A model generated the notes under the pieces. It saw nothing but the letters and a program-made list of their open reading frames with translations. It searched no databases and was not told the DNA's origin. Positions 17,339-28,719 of a stretch of DNA of 64,000 bases are shown here, one piece after another. Position numbers and translations under genes: made by a program. Source of the stretch: Ancylothrix sp. D3o (GTDB lineage Bacteria > Cyanobacteriota > Cyanobacteriia > Cyanobacteriales > Oscillatoriaceae); the NCBI RefSeq assembly GCF_025370775.1, contig NZ_JAMXEX010000011.1, positions 62,001 to 126,000 of the forward strand. The letters run 5' to 3'. The number at the start of each line of letters is the position of its first letter. Position 1 is the first letter of the stretch.

Positions 17339-19861
17339 TTACTGCTTTTGTTGCAGCGGAATTTTGATAATAAATTCGGCACCTTTTCCTGGGGATGAAA
17401 TACAGCGGATATTGCCTTTGTGTTTTTCGACAACAATTTGATAGCTGATGGCTAATCCTAAGCCTGTTCCTTTGCCCACCGGCTTTGTGGTAAAAAATGG
17501 GTCAAATAACCTCGTTCGCACGCCTTCAGGCATTCCGCTACCATTATCTGCAATGCGAATCACGGCACAATCTAAAGCGGAACAAAGTTTAGTTTCTATA
17601 GTTATAATTCGCGGTTTTGGCTGATTTTCAATTGCATCAATTGCATTGGTAATCAAGTTCATAAACACTTGGTTGAGGGAGCCGGCGTAACATTCCACTT
17701 CCGGCAATTTACCATAATTTTTAATAACTTGAATTTCGGGATTTCCTGCTGTCTCTTTGAGCCGGTTTTGCAAAATCATTAGGGTGTTATCTATGCCTTC
17801 GTGAAGGTTAACCGGCTTCATTTCTGCTTCATCTAGGCGCGAAAAATTCCGCAAACTCAGAACAATTTCTTTAATTCTTTGAGCGCCCATTCTCATAGAA
17901 GCAAGCAGTTTGGGTAAATCTTCCATGACAAAATCTACATCGATTTGGTCGGCAAATTTTTCTATTTCTGTAGTTGGTTTGGGATAGTTTTTTTGATAAA
18001 GTTCTATCAGCGTTAGCAATTCTTGAATATAATCTGAGGCCGGTTGAATATTGCCATAAATAAAGCTAACGGGGTTATTAATTTCGTGGGCTACACCGGC
18101 CACCAACTGACCAAGAGATGACATTTTTTCGCTTTGAATTAATTGGGTTTGGGTTTGTTGGAGTTGGCGCAATGTTTGCTCAAGTTGTTGAGTTTGTAGG
18201 CGCAGTTGTGCTTCTGAGTTGCGTAATTCTTCTTCGGCTTGTTTGCGGTCGTCAATATCGACGCAGACGCCCACCCATTCACGGATGCTACCATCTTCTG
18301 CCACCACCGGCACCCCACGAACGCTGAAAAATCGGTAAGTACCATCAGCGGCGCGGATACGATACTCGATGTCAAAAAGAGTTTTGTTGCGAACGGCCTC
18401 TGCCCAAACGAGGGCAGTGCGCTCGCGGTCGTCTGGGTGGACAGCATTTAACCAGCCCAGTCCGCGCAGTTCTTCAAGGGTTTGGCCGGTGTAGGTTCGC
18501 CAAGCAGGGATATCAATGGTTTGTCCATTAGCATCAGTTATCCACACCATTTGTGAAGTAGCTTGCACGAGAGAGCGATAGCGTTCTTCACTTTCTTGGA
18601 TGGTTTTTTCTGCCTGTTTACTATCAGTAATATCCCGACAAATACCGATTAAACCGATAATATTTCCGTTGGCATCTAGCCAGGGATATTTTCTTGTTTG
18701 TATGGTTCGTAGTATTTGGTTATCAGGAATATTTTCTTCATAAACAAGCAATTTGCCGGCGTTGATTACAGTTTCATCGCCTTGAATAATTTGTTGAGCA
18801 ATGGGGGCTGGCCACAATTGGTTGTCGTGTTTGCCAACAATTTCAGAGAGGGGTTTTTTTAGCCAGTTAGCGACAGCCAAATTTCCCAGCACATAGCGTC
18901 CTTGAGTATCTTTGACAAATACTACATCAGGGGTAGTATCAATCACCGAACGCAAAATAAGATGGTTTTTTGAAAGTTCTTCTTCGGTGCGCTTGCGCTC
19001 TGTAATATCTTCTATTAAGCACAGCAAATATTGGGCTTCACCGGCTTCGTTGTAAATGGGTACTTTTTTGGTGTGAAGAATTCTTAAACCTTTGTGTGAG
19101 GTTTGCATGGTTTCTTCGGGAATGTCTATGAGTTGGTTGTGGGCAAGGGCTTCTCGGTCTTTGCCTGTAAAAAATTCCGCTTCTTCGCGGCTAAACAAAT
19201 CAAAATCTGTTTTTCCTTTGACTTGTTGTTCGCTAACACCGCTGATTTCTTCTAGAGCTTTGTTCCAAAACGAAATACTCAAGTCTTTTGCTTCTTTGAG
19301 ACAAACACCGATAGGCATATTTTCTAAAATTGAATTGAGCAAAATTTGCGTTTTTTTTAATTTTTGATCCGCTTGTTTTCGCTCGGCAATTTCGGTTTTT
19401 AAACGCTCAATCATGTTTTTTAATTCCGCGTTGCGCTGTTCCACATCAGTCATATCTTGAACCAGGGCAACTAAAGTATATTTTTTACCTTGGTGGATAA
19501 GCTGCCAGCGAATTTTTACGGGATAAATGCTGCCATCTGCTCGCCGCTGTTGTGTTTGAAGTTCAATTTTTTCTTGGGGATTTTTCTGTAAAAAATCAAT
19601 TATTTGCCGAAAGTATTTTTCATCGAGTTCGGGCTGCATAGCAAAAAGTGTCATGTTCCGCATTTGCTCGCAAGAATAACCCAAATTGCGTAGGGCTTCG
19701 GCGCTGGCATAATTGCAACAAAGGGTTTCCGTATCAAAAAGATATAATTCGCTTAATTCGGCTTCAATTAAATTGAGTAATTGCAAGCGCTTACCTTTGA
19801 GAATTTTCTCGTGTTTACTATCAAATTTTAGGTTACTTGTTTTTGGGGATTGGCTGGTCAT
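17339..19861 (-). CDS. PAS-rich sensor histidine kinase (4 PAS)
   Basis: An 840-residue soluble kinase. Four PAS domains lie at about 30-145, 170-290, 298-415 and 425-545, most ending in the DITERK/DITDSK-type linker. A glutamine-rich coiled coil (about 545-575) leads to the H box, with phospho-acceptor H592 in [11 protein letters not shown]. The catalytic domain has the N box NLITNAIDAIE, G1 DNGSGMP, F box [17 protein letters not shown] and G2 GKGAEF. An insert of about 55 residues separates the two DHp helices, as in the neighbouring paralogues. No membrane segment and no receiver are present; the partner is unknown. It is the last of four tandem kinases on this strand and converges on the ABC gene. 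Confidence 0.93.
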   Translation of the reverse strand: MTSQSPKTSNLKFDSKHEKILKGKRLQLLNLIEAELSELYLFDTETLCCNYASAEALRNLGYSCEQMRNMTLFAMQPELDEKYFRQIIDFLQKNPQEKIELQTQQRRADGSIYPVKIRWQLIHQGKKYTLVALVQDMTDVEQRNAELKNMIERLKTEIAERKQADQKLKKTQILLNSILENMPIGVCLKEAKDLSISFWNKALEEISGVSEQQVKGKTDFDLFSREEAEFFTGKDREALAHNQLIDIPEETMQTSHKGLRILHTKKVPIYNEAGEAQYLLCLIEDITERKRTEEELSKNHLILRSVIDTTPDVVFVKDTQGRYVLGNLAVANWLKKPLSEIVGKHDNQLWPAPIAQQIIQGDETVINAGKLLVYEENIPDNQILRTIQTRKYPWLDANGNIIGLIGICRDITDSKQAEKTIQESEERYRSLVQATSQMVWITDANGQTIDIPAWRTYTGQTLEELRGLGWLNAVHPDDRERTALVWAEAVRNKTLFDIEYRIRAADGTYRFFSVRGVPVVAEDGSIREWVGVCVDIDDRKQAEEELRNSEAQLRLQTQQLEQTLRQLQQTQTQLIQSEKMSSLGQLVAGVAHEINNPVSFIYGNIQPASDYIQELLTLIELYQKNYPKPTTEIEKFADQIDVDFVMEDLPKLLASMRMGAQRIKEIVLSLRNFSRLDEAEMKPVNLHEGIDNTLMILQNRLKETAGNPEIQVIKNYGKLPEVECYAGSLNQVFMNLITNAIDAIENQPKPRIITIETKLCSALDCAVIRIADNGSGMPEGVRTRLFDPFFTTKPVGKGTGLGLAISYQIVVEKHKGNIRCISSPGKGAEFIIKIPLQQKQ

Positions 19862-20451
19862 TTTAGTATTTTCCGTATTTTTTAAGGGACAGCATCCGCA
19901 ACTTTGTTATGTGGGTAGCGGTGCCGTTGCCTGCATTTTATAGATTTAACCGGCTATCTTATGAGGGCAACCTTAAAAGCTGACCCTGTTTAAAAGTTTT
20001 TTCCAACTTGCCAAAGTTGGGTACTTTTCGCAGATAAGAATACCACAAAAAGTGCTGTCTCACTTCTTCTAGTTATTGGTAAGTTAGCCGATTAAATGGC
20101 TGTTTTTTATCTTAGGTTATAAAATAATCTTTTTTGACGAAAAAAGTTAAAGATTAGTAATTTTTTTCTAAAGTTTGTGTAAAAAAGCAAGTTTCCTTAT
20201 AAAAATCGCTTGTTTTTATGAGTGTAGAGACACTTAAACCCAAGCTGATGTTTATGGAAAAGTCAATTCTAAGCAGGGGATCGAGTTGACCCTTAACAAA
20301 GTAGATTATCTATGGGAAGAAGGGCAAGGAAAATGTATAACAAAATACAAAATTTTGCCAGAATTAAAAAATATATAAAACCGCCAAAAAAGCAGGCCGT
20401 TGGATTGATCTAAAAAATAAATTTTTTTAAATAAAAGACGGCCTAAATTTT
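19862..20451. other. Gene-free spacer between two kinases
   Basis: A 590-base AT-rich stretch with no credible coding frame. It should hold the promoter of the 19861 kinase and the terminator of the 24264 kinase (20384-20444). No other structure was recognised. Confidence 0.6.
20384..20444 (-). terminator. Probable terminator of the six-PAS kinase gene
   Basis: On the - strand, AGGCCGT and ACGGCCT form a 7-bp GC-rich stem around a long AT-rich loop that is itself partly self-complementary. A GC and six T residues follow. It begins 8 bases after the stop codon. Confidence 0.6.
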
Positions 20452-23400
20452 TTAGACAGAGCCATAAACTTGGCGTTGGGGAATTTCGATAATAAACTCT
20501 GAACCTTGTCCGGGCGTTGAAAAAGCCCGCAGTTTGCCTTGGTGTTTTTCTACAACAATTTGATAGCAAATAGCTAATCCTAAACCGGTGCCTTTGCCTA
20601 CCGGTTTAGTCGTAAAAAACGGGTCAAAAATCCGCTTGCAAACCTCATCGCTCATCCCTGGCCCATTATCAATAATAGACACCGCCAACCAGGGGAGATG
20701 CTGAGGATAATTCAAATAATTTAAAAGAGGACAAGAAACCTCACCAGAGCAAGGCTGCATTTTCAAATAAGTGCGAATAGTAATCCGGCTAGGATTAGCT
20801 ATAATTTCTTCAGGAGAGCGGCTTAAATTAAGCTCATCAAGCGCATCAATTGAATTAGAAAGCAAATTCATAAACACTTGATTGAGCGAACCGGCATAGC
20901 ATTCTACAAGGGGCAACTCGGCAAATTCTTTAACAAGTTCAATCGCCGGATGACCAGGTTTTTCTTTGAGCCGGTTTTGCAAAATAAGCAGCGTACTCTC
21001 AATACCCTCATGGATATCCACCGGCTTCATTTCCGCCTCATCCAAGCGCGAAAAATTCCGCAGAGATGCGACAATTTGACAAATACGATCAGCCCCCACC
21101 TGCATTGAACGTAACAACTTCGGCAAATCTTCGATCAAAAAATCTAAATCTATCTCCTCCTTTGCCTCTTGAATTTCGTCAGGCGGTTGAGGATAATACC
21201 TTTGGTAAATATCAACCAAATGCAATAAATCTCGTGTGTAGTCGTTGGCGTAAATCAAATTGCCATAAATAAAATTAACCGGATTATTAATTTCATGGGC
21301 AACTCCCGCCACCAACTGCCCCAAGCTAGACATTTTTTCTGTTTGCACCAGTTGGGCTTGAGTTTTTTGCAATTGATAAAGAGTTTTTTCTAATTGAGTG
21401 GCTTTTTCGCCCAAATCTTTTTGCGATTTCCGCAAAGCTTCTTCTGATTTTTTCCGCTCATTAATATCCCGCACAATACAAACCAAACCACCATTTGCAA
21501 AAGCAGAAAGAGAAACCTCTTGCGAAAATGTCGTACCATCCCGTCGCTTACCCAGAGCTTCCCCTCGCCAGTGTCCCAAACTCGCAAAAACCGGCATAAT
21601 TTCTGTGGCAAAACGATTTAATTCTTCGCTACTGTACAGCATTTCCCAATGTTGACCGAGCAATTCTTGGGCGGTGTTGTACCCGTAAATTTTAGCGTGA
21701 GCGTCATTGACGTAAATGTAAGTTTGATTTGCATCTAAAATTGCAATGCCATCCATCGTTGCAGCAATAGCGGCTGACTGTTTTCGCAGGGTGGCTTCGA
21801 CTCGCTGGCGCTCAATAGCAATCCCCGCCAGGTGCGTTGCTTTTCCGATTAGTTGCAAGTCGCTTTCTGTCGGTGTTTGAATGCGGTCATAATACATCGC
21901 AAATGTACCCAAAACCGCTTGATCTGAACTGAAAATTGGTGCAGACCAACAGGCTTTTAAATCATATTTAAGCGCCAAATCTCGAAACGCTGCCCAGCGC
22001 GGATCGCTGGCAATATCTGACACAATGGCTGCTTGTTTTGTGTAAGCAGCGGTGCCACAAGAACCCACAGCAGGCCCAATAGCAATGCCGTCAATAGCGT
22101 TGTTATAAGCCTCTGGTAAACTCGGTGCAGCCCCAAAAAGTAAATGTTTACCTTGTTCATCAAGCAGCAAAAAAGAACAGCGCATTCCCACAGATTGGGC
22201 TTCAATATAGTGAGCAATTGTATTTAAAATATCTTCCAAACAAGCGCCTTTAGCAATTAATTCCAGCACTTGATTTTGGCTTTCTAAAAGAGCAGAAGTT
22301 CGTTTGCGTTCGGTTACATCCACGCCAATAGCCCAGCTTTGCCAACCGACAATCGGAAAACGATGAGAAATATTTGACCAAGCAATAGTTTTAATGCTGC
22401 CATCTTTGGCCTTTAAATCAATTTCCCAGTTGCGAAAGTTATTGCCGTGAGCTTGCCATTGTTCAGCCTCATGCAGCCCCGGATTGTTGAGTTCCCATAC
22501 TTGGGAATTCCCCACAAGTTCTGTGGCGCTGTAACCAGTCACTTGTTCGCATTCTCGATTCCAAACGGCGATGTTTCCATCGGGCCCAATGGCTTTAAGC
22601 ATCACCGGCATATTTTCTAAAACACTTCGCAGCCGGCGTTCGCTGTTTTGCAGTTCTATTTCTGTTTTTTTCTGTTGACTAATATCTCTGCAAATTGTCG
22701 AGAGAAATTCTACTTCTCCCCCTGCTGATTTATGAGAAAGAATAACTTGCGATACAGGAATTTCTGGCTGGTTGCCGTACTGCAAACTAGATTCGCCGCT
22801 CCACACTCCCTCTGTGATGGCTGTTTCCAGCATTTGAGGCAACTGAGTTGAGGAAAAAGGCGAGCCGATAAAATCTCTAATAGATAGTGGAGTGATATCT
22901 TCCTTTTCCCCTATTCCTAACATTTTGCGACCGGCTTTATTCATGTAAATCGGGTGGCCGCTCATATCAGAAATTCCCACCAAATCCGTCGTGTTTTCTA
23001 AAATTTCCCTCAGTCTTGCCCCTGCGGATTCAGCGATTTTTCGCTGGGTGATATCCGTGCCGGTGCTGATGATTCCTATCACTTCTTGGCTGCTATCTCG
23101 CAAAAGCGAAAGCGAAATATACACCCAAATTTCTTTGCCGGTTTTGCTGCGAGTTTGAATTTCTATTTGGTGCGTCCCTTTGGCTAACACTTCCGAAATT
23201 AGCTGCTCTTCAAAAAAATCAGGCTGATTTGCACCATAAATAAAGTTAAGATTCTCACCGAAAGCTTCATCTGCTAAATAACCAAATAATCGCTCCGCTC
23301 CTTTATTCCAGCCGATCACCATTCCTGTTAGATCAGTGGTGATAAGAGCGGCGTTTACTTGATTAATAATTTGGGCAGAAGTCCGCAAAGTTTCTTCAGC

Positions 23401-24264
23401 TTGTTTGGCAAGGGTGATGTTTTGCGACATTGCCAAACCGGCATAAATTTCGCCTTTTCCGTTTTTTACCGGCAATGTATGTAGCTGATAAACATAACCA
23501 TTCATGGCAACTTCAGACGCACTAGCAGTTCCCGCCAAAGCCGCCCTATACATCGGTTCCAGCGTCTTACAAACTTCTGGAGAAAAAACTTCATGCAGAG
23601 TTTTTCCTTCGAGCATTTCTTTAGAAAGACCAACTTTTTTTAATTCTGTCCCTTCAAAAATCAAATACCGCAATTCACTGTCAAATAATGCTACACTCCC
23701 GTTAGGAAAATTGCTGGCTAGGGTTCTATAAAGTTTTTGTTGCTTTTTAAAAAATTCTACTAATTGCTGTTGGGAAGCCACCTTTTCTTCAAGCTTTTTG
23801 CGCTCTTCAATATCCTCAAAAACCGCCAGTAAATATTTTGGTGTCGAAAAAGTGCCATCGGGAACGGCTGAAAGCGTTAAATTCACCCACACAGGCTTTT
23901 CATTTGCACCCCCCAGCAATTTTTCAAGGCTCAGCGTCGGAATTTCCCCAGCGAGGAGGCGTTGATATTCCCCCACATTAAAGTCTGCTCCGCTGGCTGC
24001 CAACATCTCAGAAAATGACCGACACAGCAGTTCTTTTTTGTTAGATCCTAACAGCCGGCAGAGTTGCTCATTAACTTCCAACCAACGGCAATCAACAGTT
24101 AAATAAGCCATCGCTACACCCGCCCGCTCAAAGCTCAGGCGGAAAAAATCTTCTCTATTTTCTGAACTCGCTTGATAATTGTTGTCACGCTTAGATGTGT
24201 GAGTAAAATTACTTAATTTTAGAGGCTCTTTGTTCGGGTTGGGTTCAGGTTTTAAATCAGCCAC
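20452..24264 (-). CDS. PAS/GAF multi-sensor histidine kinase (6 PAS + 1 GAF)
   Basis: A 1270-residue soluble kinase. PAS domains lie at about 35-155, 170-290, 300-410, 420-540 and 545-660. A GAF domain follows (about 670-820, [25 protein letters not shown]), then a sixth PAS (825-945), a coiled coil, and a kinase core with H990 in [19 protein letters not shown]. The ATP domain has N box [15 protein letters not shown]1 DNGPGMS and [17 protein letters not shown]. This GAF is of the common non-bilin type: no Cys-His pair at the bilin position. The kinase core is nearly identical in layout to those at 17339, 24490, 26908 and 49015, so these are paralogues with different sensor arrays. Signals are unknown. 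Confidence 0.93.
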   Translation of the reverse strand: MADLKPEPNPNKEPLKLSNFTHTSKRDNNYQASSENREDFFRLSFERAGVAMAYLTVDCRWLEVNEQLCRLLGSNKKELLCRSFSEMLAASGADFNVGEYQRLLAGEIPTLSLEKLLGGANEKPVWVNLTLSAVPDGTFSTPKYLLAVFEDIEERKKLEEKVASQQQLVEFFKKQQKLYRTLASNFPNGSVALFDSELRYLIFEGTELKKVGLSKEMLEGKTLHEVFSPEVCKTLEPMYRAALAGTASASEVAMNGYVYQLHTLPVKNGKGEIYAGLAMSQNITLAKQAEETLRTSAQIINQVNAALITTDLTGMVIGWNKGAERLFGYLADEAFGENLNFIYGANQPDFFEEQLISEVLAKGTHQIEIQTRSKTGKEIWVYISLSLLRDSSQEVIGIISTGTDITQRKIAESAGARLREILENTTDLVGISDMSGHPIYMNKAGRKMLGIGEKEDITPLSIRDFIGSPFSSTQLPQMLETAITEGVWSGESSLQYGNQPEIPVSQVILSHKSAGGEVEFLSTICRDISQQKKTEIELQNSERRLRSVLENMPVMLKAIGPDGNIAVWNRECEQVTGYSATELVGNSQVWELNNPGLHEAEQWQAHGNNFRNWEIDLKAKDGSIKTIAWSNISHRFPIVGWQSWAIGVDVTERKRTSALLESQNQVLELIAKGACLEDILNTIAHYIEAQSVGMRCSFLLLDEQGKHLLFGAAPSLPEAYNNAIDGIAIGPAVGSCGTAAYTKQAAIVSDIASDPRWAAFRDLALKYDLKACWSAPIFSSDQAVLGTFAMYYDRIQTPTESDLQLIGKATHLAGIAIERQRVEATLRKQSAAIAATMDGIAILDANQTYIYVNDAHAKIYGYNTAQELLGQHWEMLYSSEELNRFATEIMPVFASLGHWRGEALGKRRDGTTFSQEVSLSAFANGGLVCIVRDINERKKSEEALRKSQKDLGEKATQLEKTLYQLQKTQAQLVQTEKMSSLGQLVAGVAHEINNPVNFIYGNLIYANDYTRDLLHLVDIYQRYYPQPPDEIQEAKEEIDLDFLIEDLPKLLRSMQVGADRICQIVASLRNFSRLDEAEMKPVDIHEGIESTLLILQNRLKEKPGHPAIELVKEFAELPLVECYAGSLNQVFMNLLSNSIDALDELNLSRSPEEIIANPSRITIRTYLKMQPCSGEVSCPLLNYLNYPQHLPWLAVSIIDNGPGMSDEVCKRIFDPFFTTKPVGKGTGLGLAICYQIVVEKHQGKLRAFSTPGQGSEFIIEIPQRQVYGSV

Positions 24265-24376
24265 GCTTTGATTACCTTTAAATATTTTTACATCTCAACA
24301 TATACTTTCAATTTTAATCAATCAACCGTGATATTGCTGATTTTCGCACCTCCCCTACCAAACAAACCTCAAGAAC

Positions 24377-24421
24377 AAAAAAATACCGTCCTACCCCCCC
24401 CAGGCGAGAGGGGTAGGGCGG
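24377..24421 (-). terminator. Terminator of the three-PAS kinase gene
   Basis: On the - strand, CCG-CCCTACCCC pairs with GGGGTAGG-CGG (24386-24397 with 24410-24421). It is followed by TA and a run of seven T residues (24377-24383). It lies about 70 bases after the stop at 24490, so the tandem kinases are probably not all one transcript. Confidence 0.8.
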
Positions 24422-24489
24422 CAAAGTGAGATCAGCCTACATACAAAAACGAGAACCCCCCATCTCCATAACACCCTAATTTAATTGTT

Positions 24490-26766
24490 TTAAGATTTGC
24501 AAATGGGAATTTCAACGGAAAACTCTGTTCCCTCACCTGGTGTCGAATTACAAATTAAATTACCGCCATGTTTATCAACAATAATTTGATAACTAATCGA
24601 CAAACCTAAGCCTGTGCCTTTCCCCACCGGCTTCGTTGTAAAAAACGGATCAAATAAACGCTTTTTAACGTTTTCAGGAATTCCAGGGCCGTTATCTTTA
24701 ATACGAATAATAACCGAGGGAGTGGCAAGCATTTGTTCTTTTTGCACAATTTCCCCCCGCTGAGTTTGAATAATAATCTGACGAGGGAGCGGTTGTTTTT
24801 CAATAGCATCTATCGCATTGGTAAGAATATTCATAAACACTTGATTGAGCGAACCGGCATCACACTCAACTTTCGGTAGATCCCCATAATCTTTGATAAC
24901 TTCAATTCCCGCTTGTCCGTTTTTTGGTTTGATGCGGTGTTGCAAAATTAATAATGTGCTATCCAGGCCGGCGTGAATATCCACCGGTTTTTTTTCTGCT
25001 TCATCCAACCGCGAAAAATTCCGCAGCGATAACACAATTTCCCGAATTCGCTCAGCCCCCACTTGCATAGAATGTAAAAGTTTCGGCAAATCAATCATTA
25101 AAAATTCTAAATCTATCGCCTCACATTCTTCTTGAATTTCCGCAGAAGGCTCAGGATAATTTTTTTGATAAAGATTAACTAAATTCATTAACTCTTCAAT
25201 GTATTGAGTTGCGTAGGTCAAATTTCCATAAATAAAATTAACGGGATTATTAATTTCGTGGGCTACCCCAGCCACCAACTGTCCCAAACTAGACATTTTT
25301 TCCGTTTGCACCAGTTGAGTTTGAGTTGCTTTGAGAGAGCGCAAAGCTGCTTCTAATTGAGCAGTTTGTTCGCGCAAACGTCCTTCCGATTTTCGCAGCG
25401 CTTCTTCTGCTTCTTGACGTTCCGTAATATCTTCAGAAGTTAGCAAAATTCCTACCACATTACCCTCCCCATCATGCAGAGGAATGCGATTTTTATCTAG
25501 CCAAACTCGCTGACCATCCGCTTGAAATTGACTTTCAATAATATGATATTCAGGCAGATTAGTTTCCATAACCCGGTGGTCAGAATTCCTTAAATAATCA
25601 GCCTCCTGAGATTCCCAACCCAACTGGGAATCTGTTTTGCCGATAATTTCTTCAGGACAAGACAACCCAGCCACCCGCGCCATACTTTGATTACAACCCA
25701 AATAAACAGAATTGCGGTCTTTCCAAGCAATTAACTGCGGAATATTATCCATCACCAATTGCAGCATTTCTTGAGAATTTCGCAACTTTTCTTCTATTTG
25801 TTTGCGCTCAGCAATTTCGCTGTGCAATTGAGCAATTGCGTGACGAAAAGCAGCCGTTCGAGCTTCCACACGCATCTCTAATTCTTCGTTAGCTTGTAGC
25901 AGCGAATCTTGAGCAGTCCGGCGAATAGTAATATCGCGGATCGTGCCGGTCATGTGGAGCGGGTGGCCGGTGGCATCGCGTAAAACTTCACCACTACACG
26001 CAACCCAGCAAATACTCCCATCAGGTCGCAAAATACGGTGTTCAATTTTTAACTGTTCTTTAGCCTCAACCGCCCTCGCCATCGCCAACATTACCCGACT
26101 GCGATCTTCAGGATGAATCAAATTAATATAGGCATAATAACTCCGGGGTAACTGAGTCATCGACTGACAGAAAACTAACTCAACCGCCTCTGACCAAGTG
26201 ATTTTTCCCGATAAAATATCCCAGTCCCAAATTCCGATCCCCGCCACTTTCAGCGCCATTTTCAGCCGCGAAAAATTATCTCTCAACGCCACCATTAACT
26301 CAGTACCATGTGGCGATTCTCCCCTCCAAACGCTTGTTTCTTCTATTTCCAATTGCTGCGTTTCACCGGCAATAACATCATTATTTTGCACTTGAGCAAC
26401 GGCGTAAATTAATTGCTCTTCAGGCACCGCCTTTGCATTCCACCGCAGAGTTTTATAAGTACCAGTTGCAGTCCGAAACCGATGTTCAAAACAAATTGTT
26501 TCGGAAATATTGGCGTTGATAAGTTTTTCCAGCGCAGTTTGTGTGCTGTGACAATCTTGCAGATGCACAAATTCCAACACACTTTTACCCAGCAATTGCT
26601 CGGTTGTCAAACAAAGAATTTTTTCCCAGATTGGATTAAGCTGCTTAAAGGTGCCATCAAATCCAATCGCAGCAAGCATCTCATGGGAGAGACTGAAAAA
26701 ATGATTTGGCCCGTTCGTTGTCTTGAAATTGTGCAGAATGGCTGTTTCTATTGTTTGCATTTTCAA
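24490..26766 (-). CDS. PAS sensor histidine kinase (3 PAS)
   Basis: A 758-residue soluble kinase. PAS domains lie at about 20-130, 170-290 (WDWDILSGKITWS, PAS_3 type) and 330-450. A coiled coil (EELEMRVEARTAAFRHAIAQL) sits between the second and third. The kinase core has H503 in [19 protein letters not shown], the extended [19 protein letters not shown] segment, N box NILTNAIDAIE, G1 DNGPGIP and [17 protein letters not shown]. It lacks a receiver or output domain, so it must phosphorylate a separate regulator. Its own terminator at 24377 separates it from the next kinase. Confidence 0.93.
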   Translation of the reverse strand: MKMQTIETAILHNFKTTNGPNHFFSLSHEMLAAIGFDGTFKQLNPIWEKILCLTTEQLLGKSVLEFVHLQDCHSTQTALEKLINANISETICFEHRFRTATGTYKTLRWNAKAVPEEQLIYAVAQVQNNDVIAGETQQLEIEETSVWRGESPHGTELMVALRDNFSRLKMALKVAGIGIWDWDILSGKITWSEAVELVFCQSMTQLPRSYYAYINLIHPEDRSRVMLAMARAVEAKEQLKIEHRILRPDGSICWVACSGEVLRDATGHPLHMTGTIRDITIRRTAQDSLLQANEELEMRVEARTAAFRHAIAQLHSEIAERKQIEEKLRNSQEMLQLVMDNIPQLIAWKDRNSVYLGCNQSMARVAGLSCPEEIIGKTDSQLGWESQEADYLRNSDHRVMETNLPEYHIIESQFQADGQRVWLDKNRIPLHDGEGNVVGILLTSEDITERQEAEEALRKSEGRLREQTAQLEAALRSLKATQTQLVQTEKMSSLGQLVAGVAHEINNPVNFIYGNLTYATQYIEELMNLVNLYQKNYPEPSAEIQEECEAIDLEFLMIDLPKLLHSMQVGAERIREIVLSLRNFSRLDEAEKKPVDIHAGLDSTLLILQHRIKPKNGQAGIEVIKDYGDLPKVECDAGSLNQVFMNILTNAIDAIEKQPLPRQIIIQTQRGEIVQKEQMLATPSVIIRIKDNGPGIPENVKKRLFDPFFTTKPVGKGTGLGLSISYQIIVDKHGGNLICNSTPGEGTEFSVEIPICKS

Positions 26767-26907
26767 GTTTTACACACCTGATTTTACCACATCGACAGCC
26801 TACCATCTCTGCCATCTGTCTTGCTCCGTGACGCAGACAGCAAAAAATATCCCCCACTGTGCCCCAAGCTGCGCTCGGCTACTCAAAAAAACCCTTTCCC
26901 AAGTCAT

Positions 26908-28719
26908 TCAGACAGAAGTGCTTAAACCACAAGGCTGCAAAGGAATTTCAATCACAAATTCCGCACCTTTTCCGGGTTCGGAAATACAGCTAATTTGACC
27001 GCCGTGTTGTTCGACAACAATTTGATGAGAAATAGACAAACCCAAGCCGGTGCCACTACCCACCGGCTTAGTCGTAAAAAACGGATCAAATAAACGCTTT
27101 AACACATCCTCGCTCATACCCTGGCCGGTGTCTTTAATACTAATAATAACCTGAGAGTTTGACTCCTCCCCAGTTTTCTCCCTCAAAAAAGTCCGGATCG
27201 TAATAATGCGTTTTTTGCCCCAATTTTCCAAAGCCTCAATAGCATTTGTAAGAATATTCATAAACACTTGATTTAAAGACCCCGCATAACATTGAACTTT
27301 AGGCAACTTGCCAAAATTCTTAACTACTTCAATGCCACTCCAATTTGCTTGAGGTTGCAGCCGGTGTTGCAAAATCAACAGTGCACTTTCAATACCTTCG
27401 TGAATATTCACCGACTTTAACTCCGCCTCATCATGCCGAGAAAAATTGCGTAAGGAAAGAACAATTTGCCGAATCCGATCAGCCCCCTGTTTCATAGAAG
27501 CCAGCAGTTTCGGAGCATCCGCCCTAATGAACTCAATATCAATTTCTTCGCAAGCTTTTTGAATTTCTGGCAGCGGTTGCGGATAGTGAAATTGATACAT
27601 TTTTAGCAATTCTAGCATATCGTGCATATAATAACCGGCATGATCCAAATTCCCAAAAATAAAGCCAATGGGATTATTAATTTCGTGAGCAATTCCCGCC
27701 ACCAACTGACCCAAACCCGACATTTTTTCTGAATGTACCAATTGAGCCTGAGTTGAGCGCAACTCGTGCAAAGTTTTTTCGAGTTGACTTGTTTTTTGCC
27801 TGAGCGCCTCCTCAGCTTGTTTGCGCTCCGTAATATCTTCCACCACCGAAATAAAATACTTTGGTTCCCCAGAAGGCCGGCGTACCAAAGAAACCGTTAA
27901 AGTCGCCCAAACCACACTACCATTTTTGCGAATATACCGTTTTTCCATCGAGTAATTTAACAAATTACCCGCCAACATTTGCCCTTTGGAATGCAAATCA
28001 GCCTCAAGATCATCAGGATGAGTAATATCTTGAAACCTACTTGCCAGCATTTCTTCCCGACTGTAGCCAACAATATCACACAAACGCTGATTAACTAACA
28101 ACCAGCGCCCATCCGTTGCCACTTGCGAAATACCCACAGCAGCTTGATCAAAAATACCCCGCAAACGCTCTTCACTTTCGCGCAATTGCATTTCAACTTC
28201 CTGGCGAAAAACAATTTCAGCTTTTAACTTATGAATAACATTTTTAAGCCGAGCCGTTCGCTCTTGCACTCGCAATTCTAAAACCTCATTCGCCTGACGC
28301 AAAGCCGCCTCTGCCTGCTTGCGTTCCGTGACATCACGAGTCACCTTAGCAAAACCCCGCAATTCCCCGCATTCATTTCGTAAAGCAGTCACCGTCACAT
28401 TTGCCCAAAAACGAGATCCATCCGCACGAACTCGCCAACCTTCCCCCTCAAACCGGCCCTCTGATGCCGCCTGTTGTAACTCCAATTCGGGCAACTTTTC
28501 CTCAATGGCTTCGGCAGTAAAAAAACAAGAAAAATGCCGGCCAATAATATCCTGCGCGCCATAGCCTTTAATACGTTCTGCACCGGCATTCCAACTCACC
28601 ACTAGCCCCTGAATATCCAGCATATAAATAGCATAATCTTCGACACTTTCAACCAACAGCCGAAAGCTTTCTTCATTTTGGCAAAGATGCCCAATTGAAG
28701 CTTTAATATCTGATGCCAT
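26908..28719 (-). CDS. PAS sensor histidine kinase (2 PAS)
   Basis: A 603-residue soluble kinase, the first of the tandem set in transcription order. PAS domains lie at about 10-130 and 185-300, joined by a coiled coil ([19 protein letters not shown]). H345 is the phospho-acceptor in [19 protein letters not shown]. The ATP-binding core has [18 protein letters not shown] in place of the more usual DNGxG, and [17 protein letters not shown]. The same roughly 55-residue DHp insert ([23 protein letters not shown]) marks it as a paralogue of its neighbours. Signals and partner regulator are unknown. Confidence 0.93.
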   Translation of the reverse strand: MASDIKASIGHLCQNEESFRLLVESVEDYAIYMLDIQGLVVSWNAGAERIKGYGAQDIIGRHFSCFFTAEAIEEKLPELELQQAASEGRFEGEGWRVRADGSRFWANVTVTALRNECGELRGFAKVTRDVTERKQAEAALRQANEVLELRVQERTARLKNVIHKLKAEIVFRQEVEMQLRESEERLRGIFDQAAVGISQVATDGRWLLVNQRLCDIVGYSREEMLASRFQDITHPDDLEADLHSKGQMLAGNLLNYSMEKRYIRKNGSVVWATLTVSLVRRPSGEPKYFISVVEDITERKQAEEALRQKTSQLEKTLHELRSTQAQLVHSEKMSGLGQLVAGIAHEINNPIGFIFGNLDHAGYYMHDMLELLKMYQFHYPQPLPEIQKACEEIDIEFIRADAPKLLASMKQGADRIRQIVLSLRNFSRHDEAELKSVNIHEGIESALLILQHRLQPQANWSGIEVVKNFGKLPKVQCYAGSLNQVFMNILTNAIEALENWGKKRIITIRTFLREKTGEESNSQVIISIKDTGQGMSEDVLKRLFDPFFTTKPVGSGTGLGLSISHQIVVEQHGGQISCISEPGKGAEFVIEIPLQPCGLSTSV

